NCBI GenBank assembly: GCA_030524225.1
Contig: JAUNGV010000019.1
Location: 1 to 45,724 of the forward strand
Direction of reading: 5' to 3'
Source: Eubacteriales bacterium
Lineage (GTDB): Bacteria; Bacillota; Clostridia; Lachnospirales; Lachnospiraceae
Length of the DNA: 45,724 bases
In this document: piece by piece, positions 33,863 to 42,919 of the stretch
How the letters are laid out: the number at the start of each line of letters is the position of its first letter
Numbering within the stretch: position 1 is the first letter of the stretch
The notes under the pieces: generated by a model
What the model was told of the DNA's origin: nothing
Databases searched by the model: none
What the model saw: only the letters and a program-made list of their open reading frames with translations
Program-made: the position numbers and the translations under genes

Positions 33863-35071
33863 GTGGGAGCGGGAACTTATTTTTTGAAACATAAGGATAT
33901 CAGCGCGGCAATCATGGAAATCAACACGGATACAGGACGGGTGCAGGGCGTAACACCTCTGGTTCCGGAGCATATGCCGTTTGCGGGATATGGTGCGGAT
34001 CTGAAAAAAATAGCGGTATGGTGGGATCACCGCGCCATTCCGCAAAAGCGCAGTGATCTGGCGGATTTGTTAAAAGAGGCTGGCTGCGGAAGTCCTGAAG
34101 AATTTATGATGAAAAATCTGTCCCTTTCCCTGTCCGACTGCTACTGGATTTGTCCGGAGGAGCTTCCATTATCGTGGAAGGATGTTAATTTGTATTCCGG
34201 AGCGGGGAATACCGTCGTTTTTTCTGGTAAAAAAGGAAGTTACAGTACGAACCCGGATTCGACGCTCGGAGGGAATCTGGAAAAAAGATGGGTCAATCAA
34301 AATGGCGAATGGTTTTTATATAAAAGCGGGGAAACGATAGACGAACAGCAATCTGTGAATGAGGCATTTGCTTCGTATCTTCACAGAAAGCAGGGAAAAG
34401 AAAACTATGTGGCGTACACTCTTTCTTTTCAGGAAGAGGGCAGATGTGCCGCCTGTATTTGCAGGGATTTTACTTCGGTGGACATGGAGTTTATTCCGGC
34501 ATATGAAATGGTGGAAAGCGGGAAGAAAGCAAATGATATGTCCATGTATGAATTCTATATTGCCCGGTGCACTGCGGCAGGAGCCGCAGAATCGTCTGTG
34601 AGGAATGATATGGAGTATCAGACGCTGAGTGATTATCTGATCACAAATACAGACAGGCATTTGGGGAATTTTGGCATTTTGCGAAATCCGGACACGTTGG
34701 AGGTGATTTCCTGCGCGCCGATTTTCGATTCTGGAAATTCCATGTTTTACAATGCGGTCTATGAACAGTCTTATGAGGAACTGGCCGCTACGCGGGTGAC
34801 ATCCTTCGTTTCCGATGAGGCGAAAATGCTTTCTTACGTGAGAATCCCAGATCTCATTGATCTGTCCTGCGTGCCGGATGTAAACGAAACGATGGAATTT
34901 TATGTGGAGAACGGAATTTCAGAAAATAAGGCGCGGCTGATTGCCGGAAATTATGGAAAGAAAATTGAAATGCTGCAGGATTTTCAGAAAGGAAGAACAG
35001 TTTCCGTTTATTACGGGAGGGAGAAAGATTTGCAGAAACAACAAGCAGAGAAAAGGAAATCTGGCGGATGA
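33863..35071 (+). CDS. HipA/CtkA-like serine/threonine kinase
   Basis: A 402-residue soluble protein with a HipA-type kinase core. Visible motifs are the ATP-contacting lysine K154 in WFLYKSG, the catalytic loop TNTDRHLGNFG with D264 and N269, and the metal-binding D289 in APIFDSGNS, replacing DFG. It begins with GTG (33863), 7 nt behind AGGGG. There is no HipB-like antitoxin gene, so it is not a standard HipAB toxin. Its stop overlaps the next start as ATGA, which couples it to the histidine kinase gene. The target is unknown; a role in modulating the two-component system is a guess from position. Confidence 0.8.
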   Translation: MGAGTYFLKHKDISAAIMEINTDTGRVQGVTPLVPEHMPFAGYGADLKKIAVWWDHRAIPQKRSDLADLLKEAGCGSPEEFMMKNLSLSLSDCYWICPEELPLSWKDVNLYSGAGNTVVFSGKKGSYSTNPDSTLGGNLEKRWVNQNGEWFLYKSGETIDEQQSVNEAFASYLHRKQGKENYVAYTLSFQEEGRCAACICRDFTSVDMEFIPAYEMVESGKKANDMSMYEFYIARCTAAGAAESSVRNDMEYQTLSDYLITNTDRHLGNFGILRNPDTLEVISCAPIFDSGNSMFYNAVYEQSYEELAATRVTSFVSDEAKMLSYVRIPDLIDLSCVPDVNETMEFYVENGISENKARLIAGNYGKKIEMLQDFQKGRTVSVYYGREKDLQKQQAEKRKSGG

Positions 35072-36669
35072 AGAAATCACTTTATCATAAAATTGTATCC
35101 TATTTATTGACGGTTGTCGTGATGGGAATTCTCATCTTTGCGATTACTATCGGCTATTCTGCCCGTGTGACTTATCTGCAGATGAAACAGAATTATCAGA
35201 ATTCTCTGGAAGTCCTGTCCGGGGAAGTGGATCGGGAGCTGGGAAATGTGGCGACCTATATGCAGTCGTTTTTGGGAACCACGTACGCGCAGGAGTTCTG
35301 TAACCTGCCGGGAGAGGCGTTCTTCGCGGAGCAGCGTATCCGGGAGACTCTGTACAATACCCTGTTATTGGAAAAGTATGTTTCCGGCATCTGGATTTAT
35401 TCAGATACAACGGACAGAGAGCAGTGGCATCGAAACGCAGATCGAAGCACCTATGAAGAGGGAAGCGCTATTCGGGAATATTACAGCTCCCGAACCAATC
35501 TGCGCGAGGAGGATCATAACAGATGGCGGATGGTTACACTGGAGGGAAAAGAGTATCTGGTGTACTTTTACATGCAGGGAGAAGTCTGCTGCGGGGCGTG
35601 GTGCCGTGTGCCGGATCTCCTCACAGAGGCTGAAAATCTGATTGAAGAGGGAGACTTCAGCGCTTCTGTGGAAAGTGGAGCTTTCGTGCGCAGCGCATGG
35701 GGAAGTCTTACGATCTCCAGTCCGTTTGTTCAGGTGGAAGGGCTCTCTCTTGTGTTGACAGGGGAGGCACAGTTTCTGCGTGCGTTCAATTTACCGCTTG
35801 CTCTGCTGGCGGGATTCAGTGTGCTCTGCATGGCGCTTATGGCGATTCTCCTGAAAAATATGCGCCTCTATCTGCTCCGTCCGATCAGAGAATTGTCAGA
35901 GGTGATACAGTGCATAGCGGGCGGCGATCTCGATCGGCGCGTTGATACGGAAAATTATGTCGTCGAGCTGGGAGAAATCGGAGCTCATCTGAACGAGATG
36001 GCGGGCAGGATCAAGGATCTGAAAATAGAGGTTTACGAAGAGCAGCTGATGAAAAAGGACGCTCTCATGCAGTTCAGAAACGCACAGATCAGACCTCACT
36101 TTATGCTCAATGTCATCAATACGATTTACAGCATGGCGAGCGTGGGGGAGGATTCTGTTATTATGAAGATGTGCCGCTACCTTTCGGATTATATGCGGTA
36201 TGTATTCAGCAGTAAAGAAATGGTCTGTACGCTGAGTGAGGAAATCAAGCATCTTCAGGAGTATATCCTGATTCAGGAGATGCGCTATCCGGGCAGTATT
36301 GAGTGTGAACTGGAGATCGATCCTGTAATTTTATCCTGCCGCATTCCTACCATGGCGATCCATACGCTTGTGGAAAATACGTTCAAATATGGAATGGGCG
36401 GCAATGAAAGACTGCGTGTGACCATTGGCGGCGCTCTCTCCGGGAATCGTGTTGTGATTACAATTACGGACAATGGCCCGGGATTCCCGGAGGATATACG
36501 GCGCAGACTGGCCGACGGCCGCTATGAGAGGGAGGAAGCGCAGGGAGAGGGAGTCGGAATCCGTAACTGTATTCTCAGGTTCAGAGAGCTCTACGGAGAG
36601 GCATTTCAATTTGAGATAGCGAATCAGCCGGAGACGACGGTCAGGGTGACAGTTCCAATGGAGATCTGA
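35068..36669 (+). CDS. YesM-type sensor histidine kinase (second system)
   Basis: A 533-residue membrane kinase: helices at 12-32 and about 242-263 enclose an extracellular sensor of some 205 residues. A HAMP linker follows (LRPIRELSEVIQCIAGGDL), then the phosphorylation site H344 in IRPHFMLNVINTIY, the N box HTLVENTFKYG and the G boxes DNGPGF and GEGVGI. R342 replaces the usual N before P-H-F; this also occurs in other members. Its ATG overlaps the HipA-like gene, and its stop is directly followed by the regulator gene. Expected to control the importer at 38.4 kb. Confidence 0.93.
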   Translation: MKKSLYHKIVSYLLTVVVMGILIFAITIGYSARVTYLQMKQNYQNSLEVLSGEVDRELGNVATYMQSFLGTTYAQEFCNLPGEAFFAEQRIRETLYNTLLLEKYVSGIWIYSDTTDREQWHRNADRSTYEEGSAIREYYSSRTNLREEDHNRWRMVTLEGKEYLVYFYMQGEVCCGAWCRVPDLLTEAENLIEEGDFSASVESGAFVRSAWGSLTISSPFVQVEGLSLVLTGEAQFLRAFNLPLALLAGFSVLCMALMAILLKNMRLYLLRPIRELSEVIQCIAGGDLDRRVDTENYVVELGEIGAHLNEMAGRIKDLKIEVYEEQLMKKDALMQFRNAQIRPHFMLNVINTIYSMASVGEDSVIMKMCRYLSDYMRYVFSSKEMVCTLSEEIKHLQEYILIQEMRYPGSIECELEIDPVILSCRIPTMAIHTLVENTFKYGMGGNERLRVTIGGALSGNRVVITITDNGPGFPEDIRRRLADGRYEREEAQGEGVGIRNCILRFRELYGEAFQFEIANQPETTVRVTVPMEI

Positions 36670-36672
36670 GTG

Positions 36673-38286
36673 ATGAATATATTGCTGGTAGACGATGAAT
36701 ATTACAGTGTGAAAGCACTTATGGAGAGGATCTGCTGGGAGAGAATTGCCGGGGAAGAGGTTGTTGTACTGGCGGCCTATCATGCGGCGCAGGCCAGAGA
36801 AATCATGACGCAGAAAGAGATAGACATTGTTGTCTGCGACATTGAGATGCCGAGGGAAAATGGCATTGCATTTCTGAAATGGGTCAGGGAACAGGAAATG
36901 GACTGCGAGGCGGTTATTATCACCAGTCACGAACAGTTTCAGTATGCGAAGGAGGCGGTAGCGCTGAATGTGAGCGAGTACTGTGTCAAGCCTCTTGATT
37001 TTATGCAGATGGAAGAACTGCTCAGGCGTCTCGCCGGGAAAATTACAAAGAAGAGAGGCGTGCAGGAGAAGAGCCGGTATGGGGAATACTGGATGGAGAA
37101 CCGGGAGCAGCTGGAGCGCAATCTGTGGGAGAATCTGCTCGGCGGAGTATATCAGAACCAGTGGGACAGGCTGCTGCAGGATGCTGCGAAAATTGATCTT
37201 CCGGTGAGCGAGGGGCGGGAATTTCATTTGATTCTGATCAGTATCCGGCGCTTTCAGATGCGTCTCGCCAGATGGGATCAGGAGAAAATCCAGCAGTCAG
37301 TGCTTCATATCGCAGGAGAAATCCTGGGAGAGAATCAAAATGCGGAGAGTGTGCTGCGCATGGGTACGGAGATTGCGGTGATTGCCAGGAAGCGGGAAGA
37401 GAAGTGGCTGTGTGAACGCTGCGAGACGCTGATGGAGACATGCAGGGAGATCCTGCAGTTAAAGCTTTGCTGTTACCTCTCCTCTCCCTGCGCAATGGGA
37501 GAACTGTGTGAAACGTATGCGCGTCTCTCTAATCTGGCCTATGAGGATGTGGCGAGGACAGAGGGGATTGTGAAAGAAGAGGAAAATGAAAAAAAGACGT
37601 CAGGCGCAATGGGGGAAGCAGACGGGGCATCAGGTATTCCGTGGAGAATCCTCACACTGATAGAAACCGGACAGACGGGAGAGTTTGCGGTGCAACTTCA
37701 TTTGTGGCTGAGCAGAGAGGGAAAGAGCGGGCGCATTGACAGGGAAAGGCTGCTTGCGTTCAGGGAGAGCTTTCTGCAGGCGATTTACCACGATCTGACC
37801 AAGCTGGAACTCTCAGCCAATACGCTCTATGAGCATAATCCGCTGCTGAAGTCGTATTATTACAGAGCGGAGGAATCGGTGGAATATCTGGAAGCATGGA
37901 TCAAGATGATGCTCGGACAGCTGGAGGAGGAAAACAGAAGATACCGGGAGGAGGGAAATGTACAGAGTGTATCTGTTGTGAAAATGAAAGAATTTATCGA
38001 GGCGCATCTGGAAGAAGCACTGACGAGAGAGCAGATCGCTGAAGCGGTAAATCTGCATCCGGATTATGCCGCCCGGATCTTCAAAAAAGAGGAGCAGGAA
38101 TCGGTGATGGAATATCTTTACCGGCGCAGAATAGGAAGAGCGGTAGATTTGATTCGCACGACAGAACTGCCTTTCCATGAGATTGCGCAGCGCAGCGGTT
38201 TTGTGAATACGGCGCATTTTTCCACCGCTTTTAAAAAGGCGACGGGAAAATCTCCGAGAGAATACAGAAAGGAGTGGGGGAGATAG
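36673..38286 (+). CDS. YesN-type response regulator with AraC DNA-binding domain
   Basis: A full-length (537-residue) regulator, twice the size of the other one in this window. The receiver occupies 1-120 (D7/D8 acidic pair, phospho-acceptor D56 in VCDIEMP, K in YCVKPL). A long middle region follows (about 125-430), then the AraC double helix-turn-helix (about 438-535; HPDYAARIFKKE and SGFVNTAHFSTAFKKATGKSPREYR). The ATG at 36673 is preferred to the GTG directly before it. It is adjacent to the kinase stop, with no gap, and ends in a terminator that overlaps its last codons. Confidence 0.93.
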   Translation: MNILLVDDEYYSVKALMERICWERIAGEEVVVLAAYHAAQAREIMTQKEIDIVVCDIEMPRENGIAFLKWVREQEMDCEAVIITSHEQFQYAKEAVALNVSEYCVKPLDFMQMEELLRRLAGKITKKRGVQEKSRYGEYWMENREQLERNLWENLLGGVYQNQWDRLLQDAAKIDLPVSEGREFHLILISIRRFQMRLARWDQEKIQQSVLHIAGEILGENQNAESVLRMGTEIAVIARKREEKWLCERCETLMETCREILQLKLCCYLSSPCAMGELCETYARLSNLAYEDVARTEGIVKEEENEKKTSGAMGEADGASGIPWRILTLIETGQTGEFAVQLHLWLSREGKSGRIDRERLLAFRESFLQAIYHDLTKLELSANTLYEHNPLLKSYYYRAEESVEYLEAWIKMMLGQLEEENRRYREEGNVQSVSVVKMKEFIEAHLEEALTREQIAEAVNLHPDYAARIFKKEEQESVMEYLYRRRIGRAVDLIRTTELPFHEIAQRSGFVNTAHFSTAFKKATGKSPREYRKEWGR

Positions 38287-38306
38287 CAAATCCTCCGCTC
38301 CTTTTT
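38271..38306 (+). terminator. Terminator overlapping the end of the response regulator gene
   Basis: GGAGTGGGGGA (38271-38281) pairs with TCCTCCGCTCC (38291-38301), including G-U pairs, followed by TTTTT. The 5' arm is made from the last coding codons. It separates the regulatory operon from the importer operon. Confidence 0.8.
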
Positions 38307-38424
38307 AAAAGTCGGCCAGAGAAAAAATCTGGTCGGTTCCGGAAAAAAATAAACAGCGCGGACATGCTAAGATAGCGTCATCAGAGTACTGCACGAAGTG
38401 AAAGGAAACAGGAGGAAAAGGGAA

Positions 38425-39963
38425 ATGAAAAAAATCATGGCCATGCTTATGGCAGCCGTTATGATGACGACCGCAGTCGGCTGTTCGAGAAACGGCGGAG
38501 ACTCGTCTGACGCGCAGGCGGAAGCTGTGCAGGGGGAGACGGCGCAGGGGGACCCGGAGGAAATTACGGTTCGCTTTATGTGCTTTGGAACCGTGCCCAC
38601 CGATCTGGCGATCGTGGAAGAGGCGATCAATGAGCTCACGATTCCGGCTATCAATGTGAAAGTGAACTACGAGGCCATCAGCGCATCCAACTACTCGCAG
38701 CAGATCGCGCTGGATATGACGAGCGGAGAGGAGCTGGATGTTTTCTACGGATCTACCTATACCTCAATGGTCAGCAGCAACCAGCTGATGGATCTGTCTC
38801 CTTATCTGGAAGCGTACGGACAGGAGATTACGGCGGCGCTGGGAGAGGATTGGCTGAAAGCGACGAGCGTGGGGGACAGCATCTATGCGATTCCGGTGCT
38901 GAACGGCAAGGCCTCGTCTCTGCAGATTGCAATGCGAACAGATATTCTGGAAAAATACGGACTGACCACTGATTTTGAGATGAATGAGGATATTACAGAT
39001 GAAGGTATGATCGCTACGATCGAGGAGATTACTGATATTCTGGAGGTGGTTAAGGAGAATGAGCCGGAGATGATCGTCATGCATCCGGCGGCGGGCGTCG
39101 GAACGCTTGGGTTGGAGAGTATGATCAATTATGATTCTCTGACGGATGGTCTCGGCGTATTAATGGGAAACGACGGATGGACAGTGGAAAATCTCTATGA
39201 GACCGATGAATTCTATCAGGCGCTGCAGATTGCGCGGGACTGGTACGAGGCGGGCTATATCAAGGCGGACGCCGCAACGGATACGGAGAGCTATACCTCG
39301 TATGCGCAGGCGGGCAGACTCTTTTCCTTTTTCCAAATTTCAGAGGAGGGAGCGGACACGTCGCTGAAGGCGAGCACGGGCTATGATTATACCTGCGTTA
39401 AAATCAAGACGCCGCTTATTACGTCGACGAGCCTGAGCAATATGTTCTGGGGCGTTTCCTCTACTTCGGAAAAGCCGGAGGCTTCCGTCAAGTTTCTGAA
39501 TATGGCGTATTCTGACAAGGATCTGGCCAATCTGCTCTGCTACGGCGTGGAGGGAACGCACTGGCAGTACACAGAAGAAGGAACTGTGGCGTATGCGGAC
39601 GGTCTGGATGCGAGCACGTCCGGTTATCCGTTTACGACGTATTGGGAAATGCCCAGTCATCTGATCGCGGATCCGCTGGAGGGCAATCCGATCGATTACA
39701 ACGAGCGCCTGCTCAACAACAACAAAACGGCGAAAGTGTCCAGAGCGATCGGATTCGCGTTTGACCAGGATCCGGTTAAGACGGAAGTGAGCGCGGTTTC
39801 AGCGGTGCTGAGCGAGTATGGAGGAGGACTGCTGACAGGATCTCTTGATCTGGAGAGCAATTATCCTACCTTTATCCAAAAACTGAAAGACGCCGGCATT
39901 GACACTATTATAGCGGAGAAACAGAGTCAGTTAGATACGTGGCGGGAGGAGAACGGAGTATGA
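38425..39963 (+). CDS. Solute-binding lipoprotein of the second importer
   Basis: A 512-residue binding protein; the signal peptide ends in AVGC with C20 lipidated, then a Ser/Asp/Gln/Glu-rich linker. I start at 38425 because GGAGGAAAAGGG precedes it; nine further in-frame codons upstream are unsupported. A TGCTAAGAT (38365-38373) resembles an extended -10 without a -35, as expected for an activator-dependent promoter. The stop overlaps the next start (ATGA). Confidence 0.9.
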   Translation: MKKIMAMLMAAVMMTTAVGCSRNGGDSSDAQAEAVQGETAQGDPEEITVRFMCFGTVPTDLAIVEEAINELTIPAINVKVNYEAISASNYSQQIALDMTSGEELDVFYGSTYTSMVSSNQLMDLSPYLEAYGQEITAALGEDWLKATSVGDSIYAIPVLNGKASSLQIAMRTDILEKYGLTTDFEMNEDITDEGMIATIEEITDILEVVKENEPEMIVMHPAAGVGTLGLESMINYDSLTDGLGVLMGNDGWTVENLYETDEFYQALQIARDWYEAGYIKADAATDTESYTSYAQAGRLFSFFQISEEGADTSLKASTGYDYTCVKIKTPLITSTSLSNMFWGVSSTSEKPEASVKFLNMAYSDKDLANLLCYGVEGTHWQYTEEGTVAYADGLDASTSGYPFTTYWEMPSHLIADPLEGNPIDYNERLLNNNKTAKVSRAIGFAFDQDPVKTEVSAVSAVLSEYGGGLLTGSLDLESNYPTFIQKLKDAGIDTIIAEKQSQLDTWREENGV

Positions 39964-40892
39964 GACAAGGGGCTGTGCGGAAAATGAAGAAAGGGAGTTT
40001 TACCAAACAGCTCCCTTTCCTTCTCATGACTCTCCCGGGATTGCTGTACTTGCTGATCAATAACTATGTACCGATGTTCGGGATTGTGATTGCTTTTAAG
40101 GATATTGATTTTGCCAAGGGAATTCTGGGATCGGAATGGGTTGGATTAGAGAATTTCAAGTTTCTGTTTCGGACAAACGACGCGTTTGTTATGACGCGGA
40201 ATACGATCTGTTATAATCTGGTTTTTATTCTGCTCGGTACGGCGTTCAGTGTGGCGGTGGCAATTATGCTGAATGAGCTGATCAGCCAGAGGGGGAAGAA
40301 AATCTATCAGACGGTCATTCTCCTGCCGCAGCTGATTTCCATCATTATTGTAGCGTATATTGTCTACGCGTTTCTGAATCCGGAGAGCGGCATGGTCAAC
40401 GGACTTCTGTCGGCGATGGGACTCGAAGAAATTTCGTGGTATTCCGAAAAAAAATACTGGCCGTTTATCCTGACGTTTGTCAATCTGTGGAAAAGCGTTG
40501 GATATTCCAGTATCGTCTATCTCGCCGCGATCAGCGGAATTGATCAGTCCATTTATGAGGCGGCCAAGGTAGACGGGGCGGGAAGATTCCGTCAGATTTT
40601 CCAGCTCACGATTCCGCTTTTGAAGCCCACGATCATAGTCCTGATTCTGATGTCAGTCGGACGCATTATGTATTCTGATTTCGGACTGTTCTATCAGGTG
40701 ACGATGAACTCCGGTGCGCTGTATGAATACACGAATACGATTGACACGTATATTTACAGAGCCCTGCTGCAGCTGAACGATATTTCAATGTCCAGTGCGG
40801 CCAGCGTATACCAGTCGCTTGTCGGGTTTGTGCTGATTATGGCTGTCAATATGATTGTGAAGAAAATTGATCAGGAGAACGCGTTGTTTTAA
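39960..40892 (+). CDS. Sugar ABC transporter permease (LplB/YteP type), second importer
   Basis: 310 residues with six membrane segments; LPGLLYLLINNYVPMFGIV opens the first one after a basic N-terminus. The ATPase-coupling loop is EAAKVDGAGRFRQIFQLTIP. The ATG overlaps the stop of the binding-protein gene by 4 nt, and GGGAGGAG within that gene's end serves as its site. It pairs with the permease at 40932; no ATPase gene is present. Confidence 0.94.
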   Translation: MRQGAVRKMKKGSFTKQLPFLLMTLPGLLYLLINNYVPMFGIVIAFKDIDFAKGILGSEWVGLENFKFLFRTNDAFVMTRNTICYNLVFILLGTAFSVAVAIMLNELISQRGKKIYQTVILLPQLISIIIVAYIVYAFLNPESGMVNGLLSAMGLEEISWYSEKKYWPFILTFVNLWKSVGYSSIVYLAAISGIDQSIYEAAKVDGAGRFRQIFQLTIPLLKPTIIVLILMSVGRIMYSDFGLFYQVTMNSGALYEYTNTIDTYIYRALLQLNDISMSSAASVYQSLVGFVLIMAVNMIVKKIDQENALF

Positions 40893-40931
40893 GAAAAATG
40901 CGGGGAGACCGCATATTAATAGAGGTAAAGT

Positions 40932-41831
40932 ATGGGCGTGATTTCTAAACAGGAAAAAATAGCACAGGTCGTGCTGCATATGATTTTCATAGGAATGTGT
41001 CTGATGGTGATCATTCCGTTCTTACTGCTTTTCATGTCCTCCGTGACAGACGAAAATGTACTCATCCGGAACGGCTATAGTCTGTTTCCGGAAAAATTCA
41101 GCCTGGATGCCTACGCTTATATTTTTATACGCTCCGGAGCGATTGTGAGAGCGTATGGCGTTTCGATTTTTATTACGATTGTGGGAACGGCGTTTAATCT
41201 GATCATTACACCGCTGTTGGCTTACCCGCTCTCGCGATCTGAATTCAAGTACCGGAATACCGTGACATTTATCGTTTTTTTCACGATGCTGTTTAATGGA
41301 GGCATGGTTTCCTCCTATATCATGTGGACGAGATATCTCAATATCAACAATACGATATGGGCGCTGATTTTCCCTAATTTGCTCATGAGCCCGTTTAATG
41401 TTATCCTGATGAAGAACTTTTTCAAGGCGAATGTCCCGAATGAGCTGATTGAATCTGCGCGAATGGACGGGGGAAGCGAGCTGCTGATTCTGACCCGTGT
41501 CGTACTTCCTCTTTCCAAGGCGATCATGGCGACGGTTGGACTGTTTGTGGCGATCGGTTACTGGAATGACTGGCTGAACGGTCTGTACTACATTACGAAG
41601 CGGACGGAGCTGTTCAGTCTGCAGAATTATCTGAACCGTATTTTGCAGGATATTCAGTATCTGAACAGTTCGGCCAATACCGTCAGCAATTACACGCAGA
41701 GTATCAGTATGCCGACGACGTCGATTCGTATGGCTCTGGCAGTGGTGGGTGTCGTGCCTATCATGGTACTCTATCCCTTCTTTCAGAAGTACTTTGTCAA
41801 AGGCATCACAATCGGGGCGGTCAAGGGATAA
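40932..41831 (+). CDS. Sugar ABC transporter permease (LplC/YtcP type), second importer
   Basis: 299 residues, second membrane subunit. The coupling loop reads ESARMDGGSELLILTRVVLP, and the protein ends FVKGITIGAVKG, as is typical of the subfamily. AGAGG lies 8 nt before the ATG and the gap to the first permease is 39 nt. The next gene, the deacetylase, follows after 27 nt, so the operon is binding protein - permease - permease - deacetylase. Confidence 0.94.
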   Translation: MGVISKQEKIAQVVLHMIFIGMCLMVIIPFLLLFMSSVTDENVLIRNGYSLFPEKFSLDAYAYIFIRSGAIVRAYGVSIFITIVGTAFNLIITPLLAYPLSRSEFKYRNTVTFIVFFTMLFNGGMVSSYIMWTRYLNINNTIWALIFPNLLMSPFNVILMKNFFKANVPNELIESARMDGGSELLILTRVVLPLSKAIMATVGLFVAIGYWNDWLNGLYYITKRTELFSLQNYLNRILQDIQYLNSSANTVSNYTQSISMPTTSIRMALAVVGVVPIMVLYPFFQKYFVKGITIGAVKG

Positions 41832-41858
41832 AACGGACGAAAGGAAGAGGAGGAGAGA

Positions 41859-42659
41859 ATGGGGTTGGAGTACTTATATCCGGAAGGTAAGGGAAGAGCG
41901 CTTACGTTTAGCTATGATGACGGGATGACAGCGGACAGACGGCTGGTACAGCTCTTCGATGCGTGGGGACTGAAAGCGACATTTCATTTAAACAGCGGAT
42001 TTCTGGGAAAGGACGGTTATGTGGAGGCGCAGGAAGTGCCGTCCCTGTACCGCAATCACGAAGTCGCCTGTCATGGAGTGCGCCACGCCCATCTGCTGAA
42101 TCTGGCGGCGACAGAGCGGGTGCAGGAACTCTGGGACGACAGGATCGCACTGGAACAGGTGACCGGAGGCATAGTGAGCGGGATGTCCTATGCGTTCGGG
42201 GAATACAGTGAGGAAATCAAATCGACCCTGCGGGCGCTTGGGTTTCGCTATGCCAGAACGGTCTGTGAACATGGGGGATTTCAGCTCCCCGCAGATTTTC
42301 TGAGCTGGCACCCCACCTGTCATCACGCCTCGCCCCGTCTGATGGAATATGCGGAGCAGTTTATGAACCCGCCGGCGTATCTGAATCTTCCCGTCTTTTA
42401 TGTGTGGGGACACAGCTTTGAGTTTGAAAGGACGGACACATGGGAGATTATGGAGAGATTCGCCGAAAAAGTGGCGGGAGACAGCGATGTCTGGTATGCG
42501 ACGAACGGGGAACTCTGTGATTATATTCTGGCAGTGCGGTGGCTGCAGTACAGCGCGTCTATGAAAATAGTACACAATCCGTCCGCGCTGACTGTGTGGG
42601 CCAGAAAGCGGGACGGCTCGGTTCTGACGATTGCGTCCGGGGAGACGAAATCCATTTAA
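41859..42659 (+). CDS. NodB-type polysaccharide deacetylase family protein (CE4-like)
   Basis: A 266-residue cytosolic protein of the CE4/NodB fold. The catalytic and metal residues are present: D20-D21 in LTFSYDDG, and the zinc-binding pair H72/H76 in CHGVRHAH. Later motifs (SYAFGEYSEEIKSTLRALGF and YVWGHSFEFE) agree with small deacetylase-like proteins found in sugar operons. No signal peptide or membrane anchor is seen, so it is not a cell-wall enzyme and probably acts on imported N- or O-acetylated oligosaccharides. GGAAGAGGAGGAGAG precedes the ATG. Confidence 0.85.
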   Translation: MGLEYLYPEGKGRALTFSYDDGMTADRRLVQLFDAWGLKATFHLNSGFLGKDGYVEAQEVPSLYRNHEVACHGVRHAHLLNLAATERVQELWDDRIALEQVTGGIVSGMSYAFGEYSEEIKSTLRALGFRYARTVCEHGGFQLPADFLSWHPTCHHASPRLMEYAEQFMNPPAYLNLPVFYVWGHSFEFERTDTWEIMERFAEKVAGDSDVWYATNGELCDYILAVRWLQYSASMKIVHNPSALTVWARKRDGSVLTIASGETKSI

Positions 42660-42709
42660 AGGACTTTTAAGAGCTGCAAAGTAACTCCGGCGGATATAAA
42701 GATGAAAAC

Positions 42710-42759
42710 ATACGCCTCTTTCAATCTTGTATTACAGTCAGGGATTGAAGGAGGCGTAT
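42710..42759. terminator. Hairpin terminator after the deacetylase operon, intron target
   Basis: The 17-base arms 42710-42726 (ATACGCCTCTTTCAATC) and 42743-42759 (GATTGAAGGAGGCGTAT) pair with one wobble around a 16-nt loop, followed by ACTTT. It lies between convergent genes and may act in both directions. A group II intron fragment starts 6 nt after it. Confidence 0.7.
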
Positions 42760-42764
42760 ACTTT

Positions 42765-42918
42765 GTGTGCCTGGCGGCGCACGTTTCTACCAGGTGTAAG
42801 TCCCGAATTCATTCGGTAGTAGGAATGTTCACCGTGAGATGAAATCTGAAAATAGAAGTTCTCTTACTTACTCGACTGAGAGTCCGGCGACTAAACACCG
42901 TTTTCTATTCGATTGCAG
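42765..42918 (+). mobile_element. Second group II intron remnant, 5' domain I fragment
   Basis: Begins GTGTGCCTGGCGGCGCACG and continues TTTCTACCAGGTGTAAGTCC, CGGTAGTAGG and CACCGTGAGATGAAATCTGAA, all domain I segments of bacterial group II introns. The first 63 nt match the fragment at 13502 closely in the same orientation. No intron-encoded protein or domain V is seen before the next gene, so it is truncated; the right end is approximate and the AraC gene stop lies at its edge. Confidence 0.7.
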
Positions 42919-42919
42919 G

